Below are positions 6,286 to 13,172 of a stretch of 15,657 bases of DNA, piece after piece (position 1 is the stretch's first letter; each line of letters opens with the position of its first letter). The translations under genes and the position numbers were made by a program. This DNA comes from Thauera sp. GTDB lineage: Bacteria; Pseudomonadota; Gammaproteobacteria; Burkholderiales; Rhodocyclaceae. A model generated the notes under the pieces. The model saw only the letters and a list, made by a program, of their open reading frames with translations. It searched no databases and was not told where the DNA came from. Where the stretch lies: NCBI GenBank assembly GCA_023150215.1, contig JAKLLJ010000038.1, positions 1 through 15,657 on the forward strand, given 5' to 3'.

Positions 6286-7237
6286 GATCGCTCTCCGAGT
6301 CAGTACGTTCGCGAGTGGATGACATCAGCGCGTAGGGGGGGCGCTCCATCGAGCGGAAGTGCATCCGTGCCAGATACTCGCCAAAGATCCCGAGCGCAAA
6401 GAGCTGGACGCCGGAGAACATCGCAATGATGGAGGCGAGGAAGGGGAACCCGGGAACGGGGCTGCCTTCGATCAGATAGCGCAGCAGGACGTAGAGAAGC
6501 ACCAGGAAGCCCATCGACCCGAAGGCGATCCCGAGCATGCTCGCGATCTGCAGCGGCAGCACCGAAAAGCCGGTCATCATGTTGACCGCGTGGTTGATCA
6601 GCTTCTTCAGGGTGTAACCCGAGTCGCCCATGGCGCGCTCGTCCTGGCGGACCTGCACCGAGCCGAAGCGTGTCGTACCCCAGGTCAGCAGCACGTCGAT
6701 GTTCACCGACGGGCTGCGGTAGGCTGCGAAGGCCTCGCGCAGGCGGGTACGGAAGATGCGGAAGGCGCTCACCTTGCTCGCCGACTCCACGCCCATAGCA
6801 CCCTTGAGCGCGAGCTTGGTGACCCGCGAGGCCTGGTCGCGCAAAAAGCCGTGAGTCTCCGCCTGCGGCGACCCGTATATCACGTCGTAGCCTTCATTCA
6901 GCCTCGCCAGCAGGCGATGTATCTCTTCAGGCGGGTTCTGCAGATCGTCGTCGAGGGTCACGATCAATTCGCCGCGGGCCGCGCGGATGCCGCACAACAG
7001 GGCGTTGTGCTGCCCATAATTGCGTGCCAGCCGCAGGCCGATCACCCGGGGGTCGGCAGAGGACAGCGACTCGATCACGCTCCACGAGTCGTCACCCCCG
7101 CAATCCTCGACGAGGATGATCTCGAACGGCTCGCCGATCGCCTCGAGCGCTGCGACGAGGCGGCGATGGAGCTCAGGGAGCATGGCCTGCGAACGGTAGA
7201 CCGGGATGACGGCGGAGATGCGTACCGACGTGGTCAT
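6269..7237 (-). CDS. Polyprenyl-phosphate glycosyltransferase, GT2 family (ArnC/GtrB/DPM1-like)
   Basis: The 322-residue enzyme is expected to transfer a sugar from a nucleotide donor to undecaprenyl phosphate on the cytoplasmic face. It has a GT-A domain with 'AVIPVYRSQ' (9-17), 'ILVEDCGGDD' (41-50), 'LRLARNYGQHNAL' (68-80) and the metal/nucleotide motif 'LDDDLQNPPEEI' (95-106), which is close to the ArnC and GtrB motif. Two C-terminal membrane helices follow (about 226-252 and 262-288). The length equals that of E. coli ArnC as I remember it. The start at ATG 7235-7237 is supported by an AGGAG site about 7 bases upstream that sits 4 bases past the TAA of the TPR gene; the open frame to 7348 is not needed. 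Together with GtrA, the sugar aminotransferase and the acetyltransferase, it suggests that Und-P-linked 4-acylamino-sugar is the product (inference). Confidence 0.88.
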   Translation of the reverse strand: MTTSVRISAVIPVYRSQAMLPELHRRLVAALEAIGEPFEIILVEDCGGDDSWSVIESLSSADPRVIGLRLARNYGQHNALLCGIRAARGELIVTLDDDLQNPPEEIHRLLARLNEGYDVIYGSPQAETHGFLRDQASRVTKLALKGAMGVESASKVSAFRIFRTRLREAFAAYRSPSVNIDVLLTWGTTRFGSVQVRQDERAMGDSGYTLKKLINHAVNMMTGFSVLPLQIASMLGIAFGSMGFLVLLYVLLRYLIEGSPVPGFPFLASIIAMFSGVQLFALGIFGEYLARMHFRSMERPPYALMSSTRERTDSESDHGKHG

Positions 7238-7250
7238 GGGCGTCTCCTGG

Positions 7251-8072
7251 TTACGGTTTCTGCGGTTCAGCGAAGGAATCCCGCCAGCGCTTCTGGACGT
7301 CCTCGGGAGGGCAGAAGCGGCACGCGTTCGTGGAAGTTCCGCTGCCATCCTCAGCCCCCTCGCCGACCGTCGCTGCGGACCGCACCTGTGCCGCAGCGTC
7401 CGCAGCCGGCGAGGACTCGCCCGCGACCGGCAGGTCGGCAGGCTGTGCCGCCACGCCCGGAGACGCCGGGCGGGGCTGATCCTGCGCGGGCGGGCGCGCG
7501 GGCGGAAGCTTCACCCCAAGGTCCTCGCCCATCTTGCGCAGGCGGAAATCGCCCGGCGAACCGGAAAGGGCCGCCCGCACCACCTCCGCAGCCTTGTCAC
7601 GACGGTCGGTCTTCACGTAAAGCGTCGCCAGTTGCACCGCTGCCCGCGCATGGCGCGGGTCCAGCTGGAGGGCGCTGAGCAGGTCCGACTCTGCCTCGAC
7701 GTGGCGTCTGGACACGTCATACGCGCGTCCGCGCAAGGCATGGACCTCCGGGATCAGGGGGTGCGTGCGCGGTACATGGCGGATCACGTACGAGGTCTCG
7801 TTGATGATCGTGTTGGCAGCCGCCACGCGATCCTTCTGGTTGGCCGCGGTAATCAGCTTGTTCTCCCACTGCATCGCGAAACAGAAGTGCTGAAAGTGGA
7901 AGTATTTCTGTGGATTGTTCGCCGCCTGCCAGGCAGCGTTGTCCTGGTTGGCCGTGCGCTGCACGCACCATGCGCGCAGCGTCTGGTAGTCGGCCTCCGT
8001 CCCGGCGGCAACGCCAGCAACCACGCCGAACAAGCCCAAGAGCGCGGTTGCGGTTCGCAGCACTTTGTCCAT
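7251..8072 (-). CDS. Exported TPR protein with four cysteines, function unknown
   Basis: I do not recognise a named family. The 273-residue protein starts with a probable signal peptide (basic 'MDKVLR', then a hydrophobic core, with likely cleavage near 'VAA-GTEA' at residues 21-27). Two tetratricopeptide-like repeats are visible at about 111-144 ('LRGRAYDVSRRHVEAESDLL...') and 145-178 ('AVQLATLYVKTDRRDKAAEVV...'). Then comes a Pro/Ala-rich, probably disordered stretch (about 188-240) and a short tail with Cys251-x-x-Cys254 in 'ACRFCPPEDVQKRW'. Cysteines 36 and 64 lie in the N-terminal domain, so disulfides are possible. A scaffold in a periplasmic polysaccharide-modification complex, as TPR protein AlgK is in alginate export, is one guess. 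An ATG lies one codon upstream (8073-8075), but the AGGAG (8079-8083) is better spaced for 8070-8072. The TAA is 13 bases from the next start. Confidence 0.75.
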   Translation of the reverse strand: MDKVLRTATALLGLFGVVAGVAAGTEADYQTLRAWCVQRTANQDNAAWQAANNPQKYFHFQHFCFAMQWENKLITAANQKDRVAAANTIINETSYVIRHVPRTHPLIPEVHALRGRAYDVSRRHVEAESDLLSALQLDPRHARAAVQLATLYVKTDRRDKAAEVVRAALSGSPGDFRLRKMGEDLGVKLPPARPPAQDQPRPASPGVAAQPADLPVAGESSPAADAAAQVRSAATVGEGAEDGSGTSTNACRFCPPEDVQKRWRDSFAEPQKP

Positions 8073-8084
8073 CATCCTCTCCTG

Positions 8085-9152
8085 TTACATCGCCTCCGCG
8101 GTCGCGGCGGGTCCGTGCAGTCGCAACAAGTGATCCATTATGACCTGCGCCGCGAGCACGTGCCCCGCCGTGCTCCAATGCGTGTCATCGGGCATGTAGA
8201 CATCCGCCACACCGCGTGCCACCGCATCACGTATGGCAAGGTCGAGGCGGGCATCGGGAACAGGCAGCGCATCGAGCAGGGTACCCAGGCGTGCGGGCGG
8301 AAGCTGGGCAGGGTCGCGGGCCCACGCACGATACGCGCTGGATTTGTCCGGCGCCAACGCACTGATGAACGTGGTCCGCCCATTGGCCTGAAAACGCATC
8401 GCAATGTCGACCAGCGCGCAGCGGATGCGGCGGAGGTGTTCGTCGCTCCAGGCCGTCTTCCTGAAGTCGTCCTCGTACACCAGCAGCCCGGCCGGCTCGC
8501 GCGATGAGAACAGGTCCGCGCGCGCGAGTTCGACATGGACGGTATCGCCCGCTTGCCGGCCAGGTAGCGCGCGCAGCACGGCGCGATGGAGCCAGATGCG
8601 CGCGAAGCCGGGATTGACGTCGGCAAGCGAAACCGGCCGCGACACCGGATGCGCGCTTTTCGGCTGGACAACGGGAGTCGGCAACACCACCGGCGGCCCG
8701 GCGCCGAATGCACCGCAACTGCGCGCGACCGTCGCATGGTCGTCAGCCAGATTGCGCTCGACCACATTCCAGATCACTACTCTGGGCGGATGCTCCACAA
8801 ACAGTGGAGACGCGATCAGCGCATCCGGATCCACCCGGTGGACATCCACCGTATGCACGCTCCATCCGGTGCGCACCGCGAGATGATTCTGCCATTGCTG
8901 GGCGGGCCGCAGATTCGCGAACGAGTCGCCGATCACCAGGATATCCACCTGACGCCTCCACTCCCCGAAGGTGGCAGGGAGCGGATCAAACTCGAGCACG
9001 GGCTCATTCCAGCCGAAGTGGCGCTCCGCGTATCCACCGAGACGGGTCAGATCGCCGTAAACCGGCTGCAGCCACCAGCCCAGCATCCACGCCGCCGCAA
9101 CCAGGGCCAGGGTGGAGCCGACGACGGAGAGGGAAAAAGTGCGCGGCTGCAT
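8085..9152 (-). CDS. SGNH-hydrolase/AlgJ-like periplasmic protein, MBOAT partner (putative O-acetyltransferase)
   Basis: The 355-residue protein has an N-terminal membrane segment (about 8-29) and a periplasmic SGNH-like domain. The nucleophile block 'ILVIGDSFANL' (71-81, S77) and the Asp-His block 'PDDTHWSTAGH' (321-331, D322/D323 and H325) are both intact, and 'VVIWNVVERNL' (125-135) is typical of AlgJ/AlgX-related proteins. These receive acyl groups moved across the membrane by an AlgI-type MBOAT and place them on polysaccharide hydroxyls. Its start codon shares one base with the stop of the MBOAT gene (TGATG at 9150-9154), so the two are probably translated as a coupled pair. No Shine-Dalgarno is seen. 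The open frame to 9230 is not needed. In AlgX, as I recall, the Asp-His pair precedes the Ser; here the order is Ser first, as in ordinary SGNH hydrolases. The acyl group and target are unknown. Confidence 0.8.
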   Translation of the reverse strand: MQPRTFSLSVVGSTLALVAAAWMLGWWLQPVYGDLTRLGGYAERHFGWNEPVLEFDPLPATFGEWRRQVDILVIGDSFANLRPAQQWQNHLAVRTGWSVHTVDVHRVDPDALIASPLFVEHPPRVVIWNVVERNLADDHATVARSCGAFGAGPPVVLPTPVVQPKSAHPVSRPVSLADVNPGFARIWLHRAVLRALPGRQAGDTVHVELARADLFSSREPAGLLVYEDDFRKTAWSDEHLRRIRCALVDIAMRFQANGRTTFISALAPDKSSAYRAWARDPAQLPPARLGTLLDALPVPDARLDLAIRDAVARGVADVYMPDDTHWSTAGHVLAAQVIMDHLLRLHGPAATAEAM

Positions 9153-10711
9153 CAGAACTGGAAATAGAGGAATTCGGAGATCGCGTCGCCACGGGTCAGT
9201 GCGGCCGCGAGCAGCAACACCGTCACACACAGCCCGGTGGCACCGATGCGGAAGCGCAGCAGCCCCCCTGCGTCAGCGCGGCTGCAGAAATCCAGCGCCG
9301 GATTATAGCGAGCCATGATCTGCTGGGTGTTCGGGGCGAACAGCGCAATCATCGTCAGGATGAGAAGATTGAGCCAGACGCCGGAGTCGGCGAACTGCCC
9401 GGTCAAGGCGCCCCCGACGATACCCAGCTCGGCCCCCGCGCGGACCAGCCGCCAGTGCAAAGCGTTCAGCCAGTCCGGTGGCAGGATCACACCGTTCGCA
9501 CCCGCCATCGCAGCGAGCATCGACAGCGCAGCATCGAACGAACTCGCGCGGAAGAACACCCACGCAAGCACCACCGCAACGAAGGTAAGCGCCCATCCGA
9601 GCACGCCTCCGATGCGAGCGCCGCGGCGCAGGCCCAGCATCGCCACCAGCCAGCGCCAGGCATGATTCACCATCAGGTAGAACCCGTGCAGGGCCCCCCA
9701 GACCACGAAGGTCCACCCAGCACCGTGCCAGAGACCGCCCAGCACCATCGTCACGAACAGATTGGCGTGACGCCGCCACGGCCCCTTGCGGTTGCCGCCC
9801 AGCGCGATGTACAGATAGTCGCGCAGGAAGCGCGACAGGGTCATGTGCCAGCGTCGCCAGAAATCGGAGATGCTACGCGCCTTGTAAGGTGAATCGAAGT
9901 TCAGCGGCAGATTCACGCCGAACATGCGCGACAGCCCGATCGCCATGTCCGAATAGCCGGAGAAGTCAAAATAGAGCTGGAAGGTATAGGCCAGCGCTCC
10001 CCCCCAGGCGTCGAGCAGGCTGAGCGCCTGTCCATTCTCGACCGTGAGGAACGCGGCATTCGCATGCGGTGCGATCCCGTCGGCGAGCACCACCTTCTTG
10101 AAGATTCCGATCCCGAAGATCGCGAGCCCGACCGCAATATTTTCCCAGTCGAGGCGGTAGGTCGCGGCGCGCGCGAACTGCGGCATCATCTCGCGGTGAT
10201 GCAGAACCGGCCCCGCGATCAGGTGCGGGAAATAGGTCACGAACAGGGTGTAATGGACGAAGTTGAATTCCTTCGCCTCGCCCCGCCACGCATCGACCAG
10301 GAACGCGATCTGGGTGAATGTGAAGAAGGAAATGCCCAACGGCAGGACGATGGTGTCGAAATGCCAGTTCCCGTCGAAGGCGATGCGGGCGCTGTCGACG
10401 AAGAAATTGAAGTATTTGAAGTAGCCCAGCAGCAGCAGATTGGCCGCCACCGCGAACACGAGCAGCATGCGCCGACGCTCGCCCGGCGGACGGCACGACT
10501 CCCCGGCAAGCACGATGCCCATCGAGTAATTGAAGGCGATCGAGGCACCGAGCAGGCCGAGATAGACGGGATTCCACCAGCCGTAGAAAAAACACGAGGC
10601 CGCGGCCAGCCAGACCGCGGCGATGCGATGGCTGCTGCGGGCGAGCCAGAAAAAGCCCACCAGCACTAGCGGCAGGTACAGGTAGATGAACTCGGACGAG
10701 TTGAAGAGCAT
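9152..10711 (-). CDS. MBOAT O-acyltransferase, AlgI/DltB-type (second copy)
   Basis: This is a 519-residue polytopic membrane protein of the AlgI subgroup. Diagnostic blocks are the start 'MLFNSSEFIYLYLPLVL', 'FYGWWNPVY', 'LPLGISFFTFTQIAFLVD' (123-140), 'TYFPHLIAGPVLHH' (159-172), 'FDFSGYSDMAIGLSRMFG' (248-265), 'FWRRWHMTLSRFLRDYLY' (284-301), and 'GGLWHGAGWTF' (325-335) with H329 as the expected essential histidine, followed by H342. MBOATs of this type take an acyl group, usually acetyl from acetyl-CoA, on the cytoplasmic side and pass it through the membrane to an SGNH partner. That partner is encoded directly downstream, with stop and start sharing one base. It begins 3 bases after the GT4 stop codon, so reinitiation is likely. 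It resembles the other MBOAT (13173-14609) throughout the core but differs in its ends and loops, so the two are paralogues rather than a recent duplication. Confidence 0.93.
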   Translation of the reverse strand: MLFNSSEFIYLYLPLVLVGFFWLARSSHRIAAVWLAAASCFFYGWWNPVYLGLLGASIAFNYSMGIVLAGESCRPPGERRRMLLVFAVAANLLLLGYFKYFNFFVDSARIAFDGNWHFDTIVLPLGISFFTFTQIAFLVDAWRGEAKEFNFVHYTLFVTYFPHLIAGPVLHHREMMPQFARAATYRLDWENIAVGLAIFGIGIFKKVVLADGIAPHANAAFLTVENGQALSLLDAWGGALAYTFQLYFDFSGYSDMAIGLSRMFGVNLPLNFDSPYKARSISDFWRRWHMTLSRFLRDYLYIALGGNRKGPWRRHANLFVTMVLGGLWHGAGWTFVVWGALHGFYLMVNHAWRWLVAMLGLRRGARIGGVLGWALTFVAVVLAWVFFRASSFDAALSMLAAMAGANGVILPPDWLNALHWRLVRAGAELGIVGGALTGQFADSGVWLNLLILTMIALFAPNTQQIMARYNPALDFCSRADAGGLLRFRIGATGLCVTVLLLAAALTRGDAISEFLYFQF

Positions 10712-10714
10712 CGC

Positions 10715-11860
10715 TCAGGCCCGCAGGCAGTCCTGGGTACGCTCGGCCACCGCCTGCCAGCTCAAGGACTGGCGCACGCGCGCAAGCCCGGCCTGCCCCA
10801 TCGCCTCAAGCAACTGCGGGTCGCCCAGCAGCCGTTCCAAGGTCGGTGCCAGCTCGGCCTCCGAGGCGGCGTCGACCCGCACGCCGGTGACCCCGTCGAG
10901 GACAGCCGACCCCGTCCCGCCCGCCCGCCCGGCAATGGCCGCCTTGCCGCAGGCCGCAGCCTCGAGGAAGACGATGCCGAAACCCTCGGTATCGCCCCCG
11001 ATTTCGCGGTTGGCAAGCACGAAGAGATCGCAGGCGTTGTACCAGCGCGGCAGATCCTCCATCGGCACATGGCCGAGCCGGTGAACGCGGTCCGCCACAT
11101 TCGCCTCGCGTGCCAAGGCGTCGAGGTAGTCGGCGTCCTCGCCTATGCCAACGATTGCAAGATGCACATCCAGCCCGCGCGCGCGCAGGGCAGGCAGGCT
11201 GCGGATCAAGGTATCGAAGCCCTTGCGCCGGCTCAACCGGCCCACCGAGAGGATCAGCTTCGCTGAATCACCAATGCCGAGCGCTGCGCGCAGATCCTTG
11301 AACGGAAGCCCGGGGCGGAAGCGCCCGATGTCGACCCCGGGATGGATCAGCACGATGCACTCGGCCCTCACGCCCATGCCGATCAGCGTTTCGCGGGTGA
11401 AATCGCTGTTGGCTATGACCCGATCCGCATGGCGCAGCGCGAAACACATCGCCTTGTACTTGTTGCCCATGCCCCAGCCGGTGAGTTCCTCGCCGTGGGC
11501 GTAGATCACCACCGGGCGCCGGGTGAGGCGCGCAACCAGCCACCCCACCAGCCCCTCCGGAAGAGCGCGGCCTGCATGGACGGCATCGAAGCGGTGGGTC
11601 AGCGCCAGCCGCAGTGCCGTGAAGAAAAATCGGCCATACATCACCAGCGATTCGGGCCGAAGCCATGGCACGCGCTTCAGCGCCAGGCGATGAATGCGAT
11701 TGGGATGATCGTGATCATGTTCCGCGGCACCCGGCACCGCGGCGGTGACGATGTGGATCTCCTTGCCGCCCAGACGGCGGTACACCTCATCGAACCAGAC
11801 GGCCGTGCCGCCCTTGGTCGGCAGGAAAAGCTCGGTGAGAACCAGATAGCGATTGGACAT
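10715..11860 (-). CDS. Glycosyltransferase family 4 (GT-B fold)
   Basis: The 381-residue soluble enzyme has both halves of a GT-B retaining glycosyltransferase. The N-terminal acceptor domain contains the glycine loop 'LPTKGGTAVWF' (13-23) and 'YAHGEEL' (120-126). The C-terminal donor domain contains 'HPGVDIGRFRPG' (173-184), 'ILSVGRLSRRKGFDTLI' (203-219) and the E-x7-E motif 'EGFGIVFLE' (292-300), whose glutamates bind the nucleotide-sugar. It is probably a hexosyltransferase that adds one residue to a lipid-linked repeat unit in the cytoplasm. It is the only cytoplasmic repeat-unit transferase in the window, so the main assembly genes must lie elsewhere. The start at ATG 11858-11860 is chosen over ATG 11885-11887 because a modest GGAAA lies before it, and because the family starts near 'RYLVLTE'. 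A 63-base gap separates it from the preceding gene. Donor and acceptor are not deducible. Confidence 0.9.
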   Translation of the reverse strand: MSNRYLVLTELFLPTKGGTAVWFDEVYRRLGGKEIHIVTAAVPGAAEHDHDHPNRIHRLALKRVPWLRPESLVMYGRFFFTALRLALTHRFDAVHAGRALPEGLVGWLVARLTRRPVVIYAHGEELTGWGMGNKYKAMCFALRHADRVIANSDFTRETLIGMGVRAECIVLIHPGVDIGRFRPGLPFKDLRAALGIGDSAKLILSVGRLSRRKGFDTLIRSLPALRARGLDVHLAIVGIGEDADYLDALAREANVADRVHRLGHVPMEDLPRWYNACDLFVLANREIGGDTEGFGIVFLEAAACGKAAIAGRAGGTGSAVLDGVTGVRVDAASEAELAPTLERLLGDPQLLEAMGQAGLARVRQSLSWQAVAERTQDCLRA

Positions 11861-11889
11861 TGCAGTTTCCGTTTTTTGCCTCCGCATGC

Positions 11890-11910
11890 TAGCACCGCGA
11901 CGGCGGGCTA
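11890..11910 (-). other. Bulged hairpin in the gap before the GT4 gene
   Basis: TAGCACCGC (11890-11898) pairs with GCGGGCTA (11903-11910) through 8 base pairs with one bulged base and a 4-nt loop. It lies in the 63-base space between the deacetylase-like gene and the GT4 gene, one of only two gaps over 50 bases in the operon. No U-tract follows on the minus strand, so it is not a clear terminator. A short A-run (minus strand AAAAAA, near 11872-11877) follows closer to the GT4 start. I see no convincing promoter. Confidence 0.35.
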
Positions 11911-11923
11911 CCGGAGACAGGAT

Positions 11924-13135
11924 TCACATTCTGCCCAGCATGCGAACGACAAGCGGGAGTACGAAGCGCAGGCCGGAAAGCTTCAGGGTCCGCGACAAGT
12001 CCGGCTCGGCAAGCAGCCGGCGCAGGAACACGCCGGCACGCTGCCGGGTGTCCGTCATCAACAGGGGACTGCCAGGCGTGCGGAATGCTTCGCCGAGCTG
12101 CGCGGTGTCGAGGAAACGAACCGCCGGATGGCGTCGACACACCCCCTCGAGCGCGCGTCCGAGCTCGGCGAGGGAAGCCCGCGCGATGTCAGGCGAAGCG
12201 ATGAAGTTCTCGCGATGCGTCTCGAGCAGCGTCGGCCGCGCCAGCGCCGTGCGCTCGGCCACCGCCTGCCACACCTGTTCCGCGCGGTGGCCGCGCATCG
12301 GCTCGAAGTAGGCGTCACGCACCACGTAACGCACCCCGCCAGCGCCCGTCTCGTCATTCACGATACGACGCGCGGCCGGCTGCAGGCCACCCTCAGCGGT
12401 GCGCCCCTCGTAACGACGGCCGCAGGTCACGACCCAGCGCACGCCGGACTCCGCCCAGGCACGCTCCACCGCGTCGTCCCAGACGAAGGTGTTCGGCACC
12501 GCGACCGTCGGCACGTCTGCGAAAAGACAGCAGAAAAGCGCCGCCTCCTCAGTCACCGCGGCGCGGATCTCGCCCTCGGGAAGCCGGCTGCTGGGCCGCT
12601 CCGCGGCATCGACCCAACGACTCTGCAGCGCCGATGGCAGCGCCTCGCTGCGCGCGTCGGGGTCGGCCAGCCAGGCCCTCAGGGCGGCATTCTGCCGCGC
12701 GCAAGCGAGCAACGAGGCCGGCCAGCAATGCTCCAGGCCGTGACGCTGCAACGCGAACACGCCCGCGGCGCAGCCATTCCTCATCGCCTGCACGATGCCC
12801 GTGTATCGCGGCTCGTCGAGCGTGCTGCGGCGATAGCTGCCGCAATCATCGGCCAGAATGGCAGCGCCATCGGGCTTGCCGAGGACAACACCCAGGGTCA
12901 TCACCGCGGCGGCGCCATCCGCGTCGCGGATTCCGGCGAGCAGTCGAGCCAGGCGCTCCAGCATTTCGCCGTCCGCAGCGGGACCCGGCCCCCAGTCGTC
13001 ACTCTCGACGATGACGACGGGCACGGCAAGCGCTGGTTCATGCCATAGCCGGGCGAGAACCCGGGAATGGGACAGCCACAGCAGGCCGCAAGCCGCGGCG
13101 AACCAGGCGAATGGAACGAACAGAAGAAGTGACAT
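11924..13135 (-). CDS. Polysaccharide-deacetylase-like (NodB-fold) protein, membrane anchored
   Basis: The 403-residue protein has an N-terminal hydrophobic segment (about 2-22) that would anchor it facing the periplasm. The following domain has marks of a carbohydrate esterase 4 / NodB fold: strand 'VPVVIVESDDWGP' (38-50) with the acidic pair D46-D47, and 'FALQRHGLEHCWP' (127-139) giving the H-x3-H pair (H132, H136) that would bind the metal. A later 'LLETHRENF' (303-311) may supply the catalytic-side histidine. Overall similarity is loose and the canonical spacing is stretched, so a distantly related glycan hydrolase is possible. The likely role is N- or O-deacetylation, or trimming, of the polysaccharide acylated by the neighbouring MBOATs. 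The start is uncertain: ATG 13133-13135 or GTG 13142-13144, each with a GAGG nearby. It follows the first MBOAT gene by 37 bases (28 if the GTG is used). Confidence 0.65.
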   Translation of the reverse strand: MSLLLFVPFAWFAAACGLLWLSHSRVLARLWHEPALAVPVVIVESDDWGPGPAADGEMLERLARLLAGIRDADGAAAVMTLGVVLGKPDGAAILADDCGSYRRSTLDEPRYTGIVQAMRNGCAAGVFALQRHGLEHCWPASLLACARQNAALRAWLADPDARSEALPSALQSRWVDAAERPSSRLPEGEIRAAVTEEAALFCCLFADVPTVAVPNTFVWDDAVERAWAESGVRWVVTCGRRYEGRTAEGGLQPAARRIVNDETGAGGVRYVVRDAYFEPMRGHRAEQVWQAVAERTALARPTLLETHRENFIASPDIARASLAELGRALEGVCRRHPAVRFLDTAQLGEAFRTPGSPLLMTDTRQRAGVFLRRLLAEPDLSRTLKLSGLRFVLPLVVRMLGRM

Positions 13136-13172
13136 CGACCTCACCGCCTCGACGCAGGGCGGCTCCCCATTT

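Noticed and set aside
6359..7678. Plus-strand open frame (439 codons) opposite the ArnC/GtrB-like and TPR genes
   Set aside because: It is a shadow frame with no hydrophobic core or motif, while both minus-strand genes have ribosome binding sites and family features.
11885..11887. Alternative start codon for the GT4 gene
   Set aside because: No Shine-Dalgarno precedes it, and it adds nine mostly polar residues before the conserved first strand.
11342..13048. Long plus-strand open frame (568 codons) opposite the GT4 and deacetylase-like genes
   Set aside because: The translation is rich in Arg, His, Gln and Pro without domain patterns, and it runs antisense to two recognisable genes. High GC content leaves such frames open by chance.
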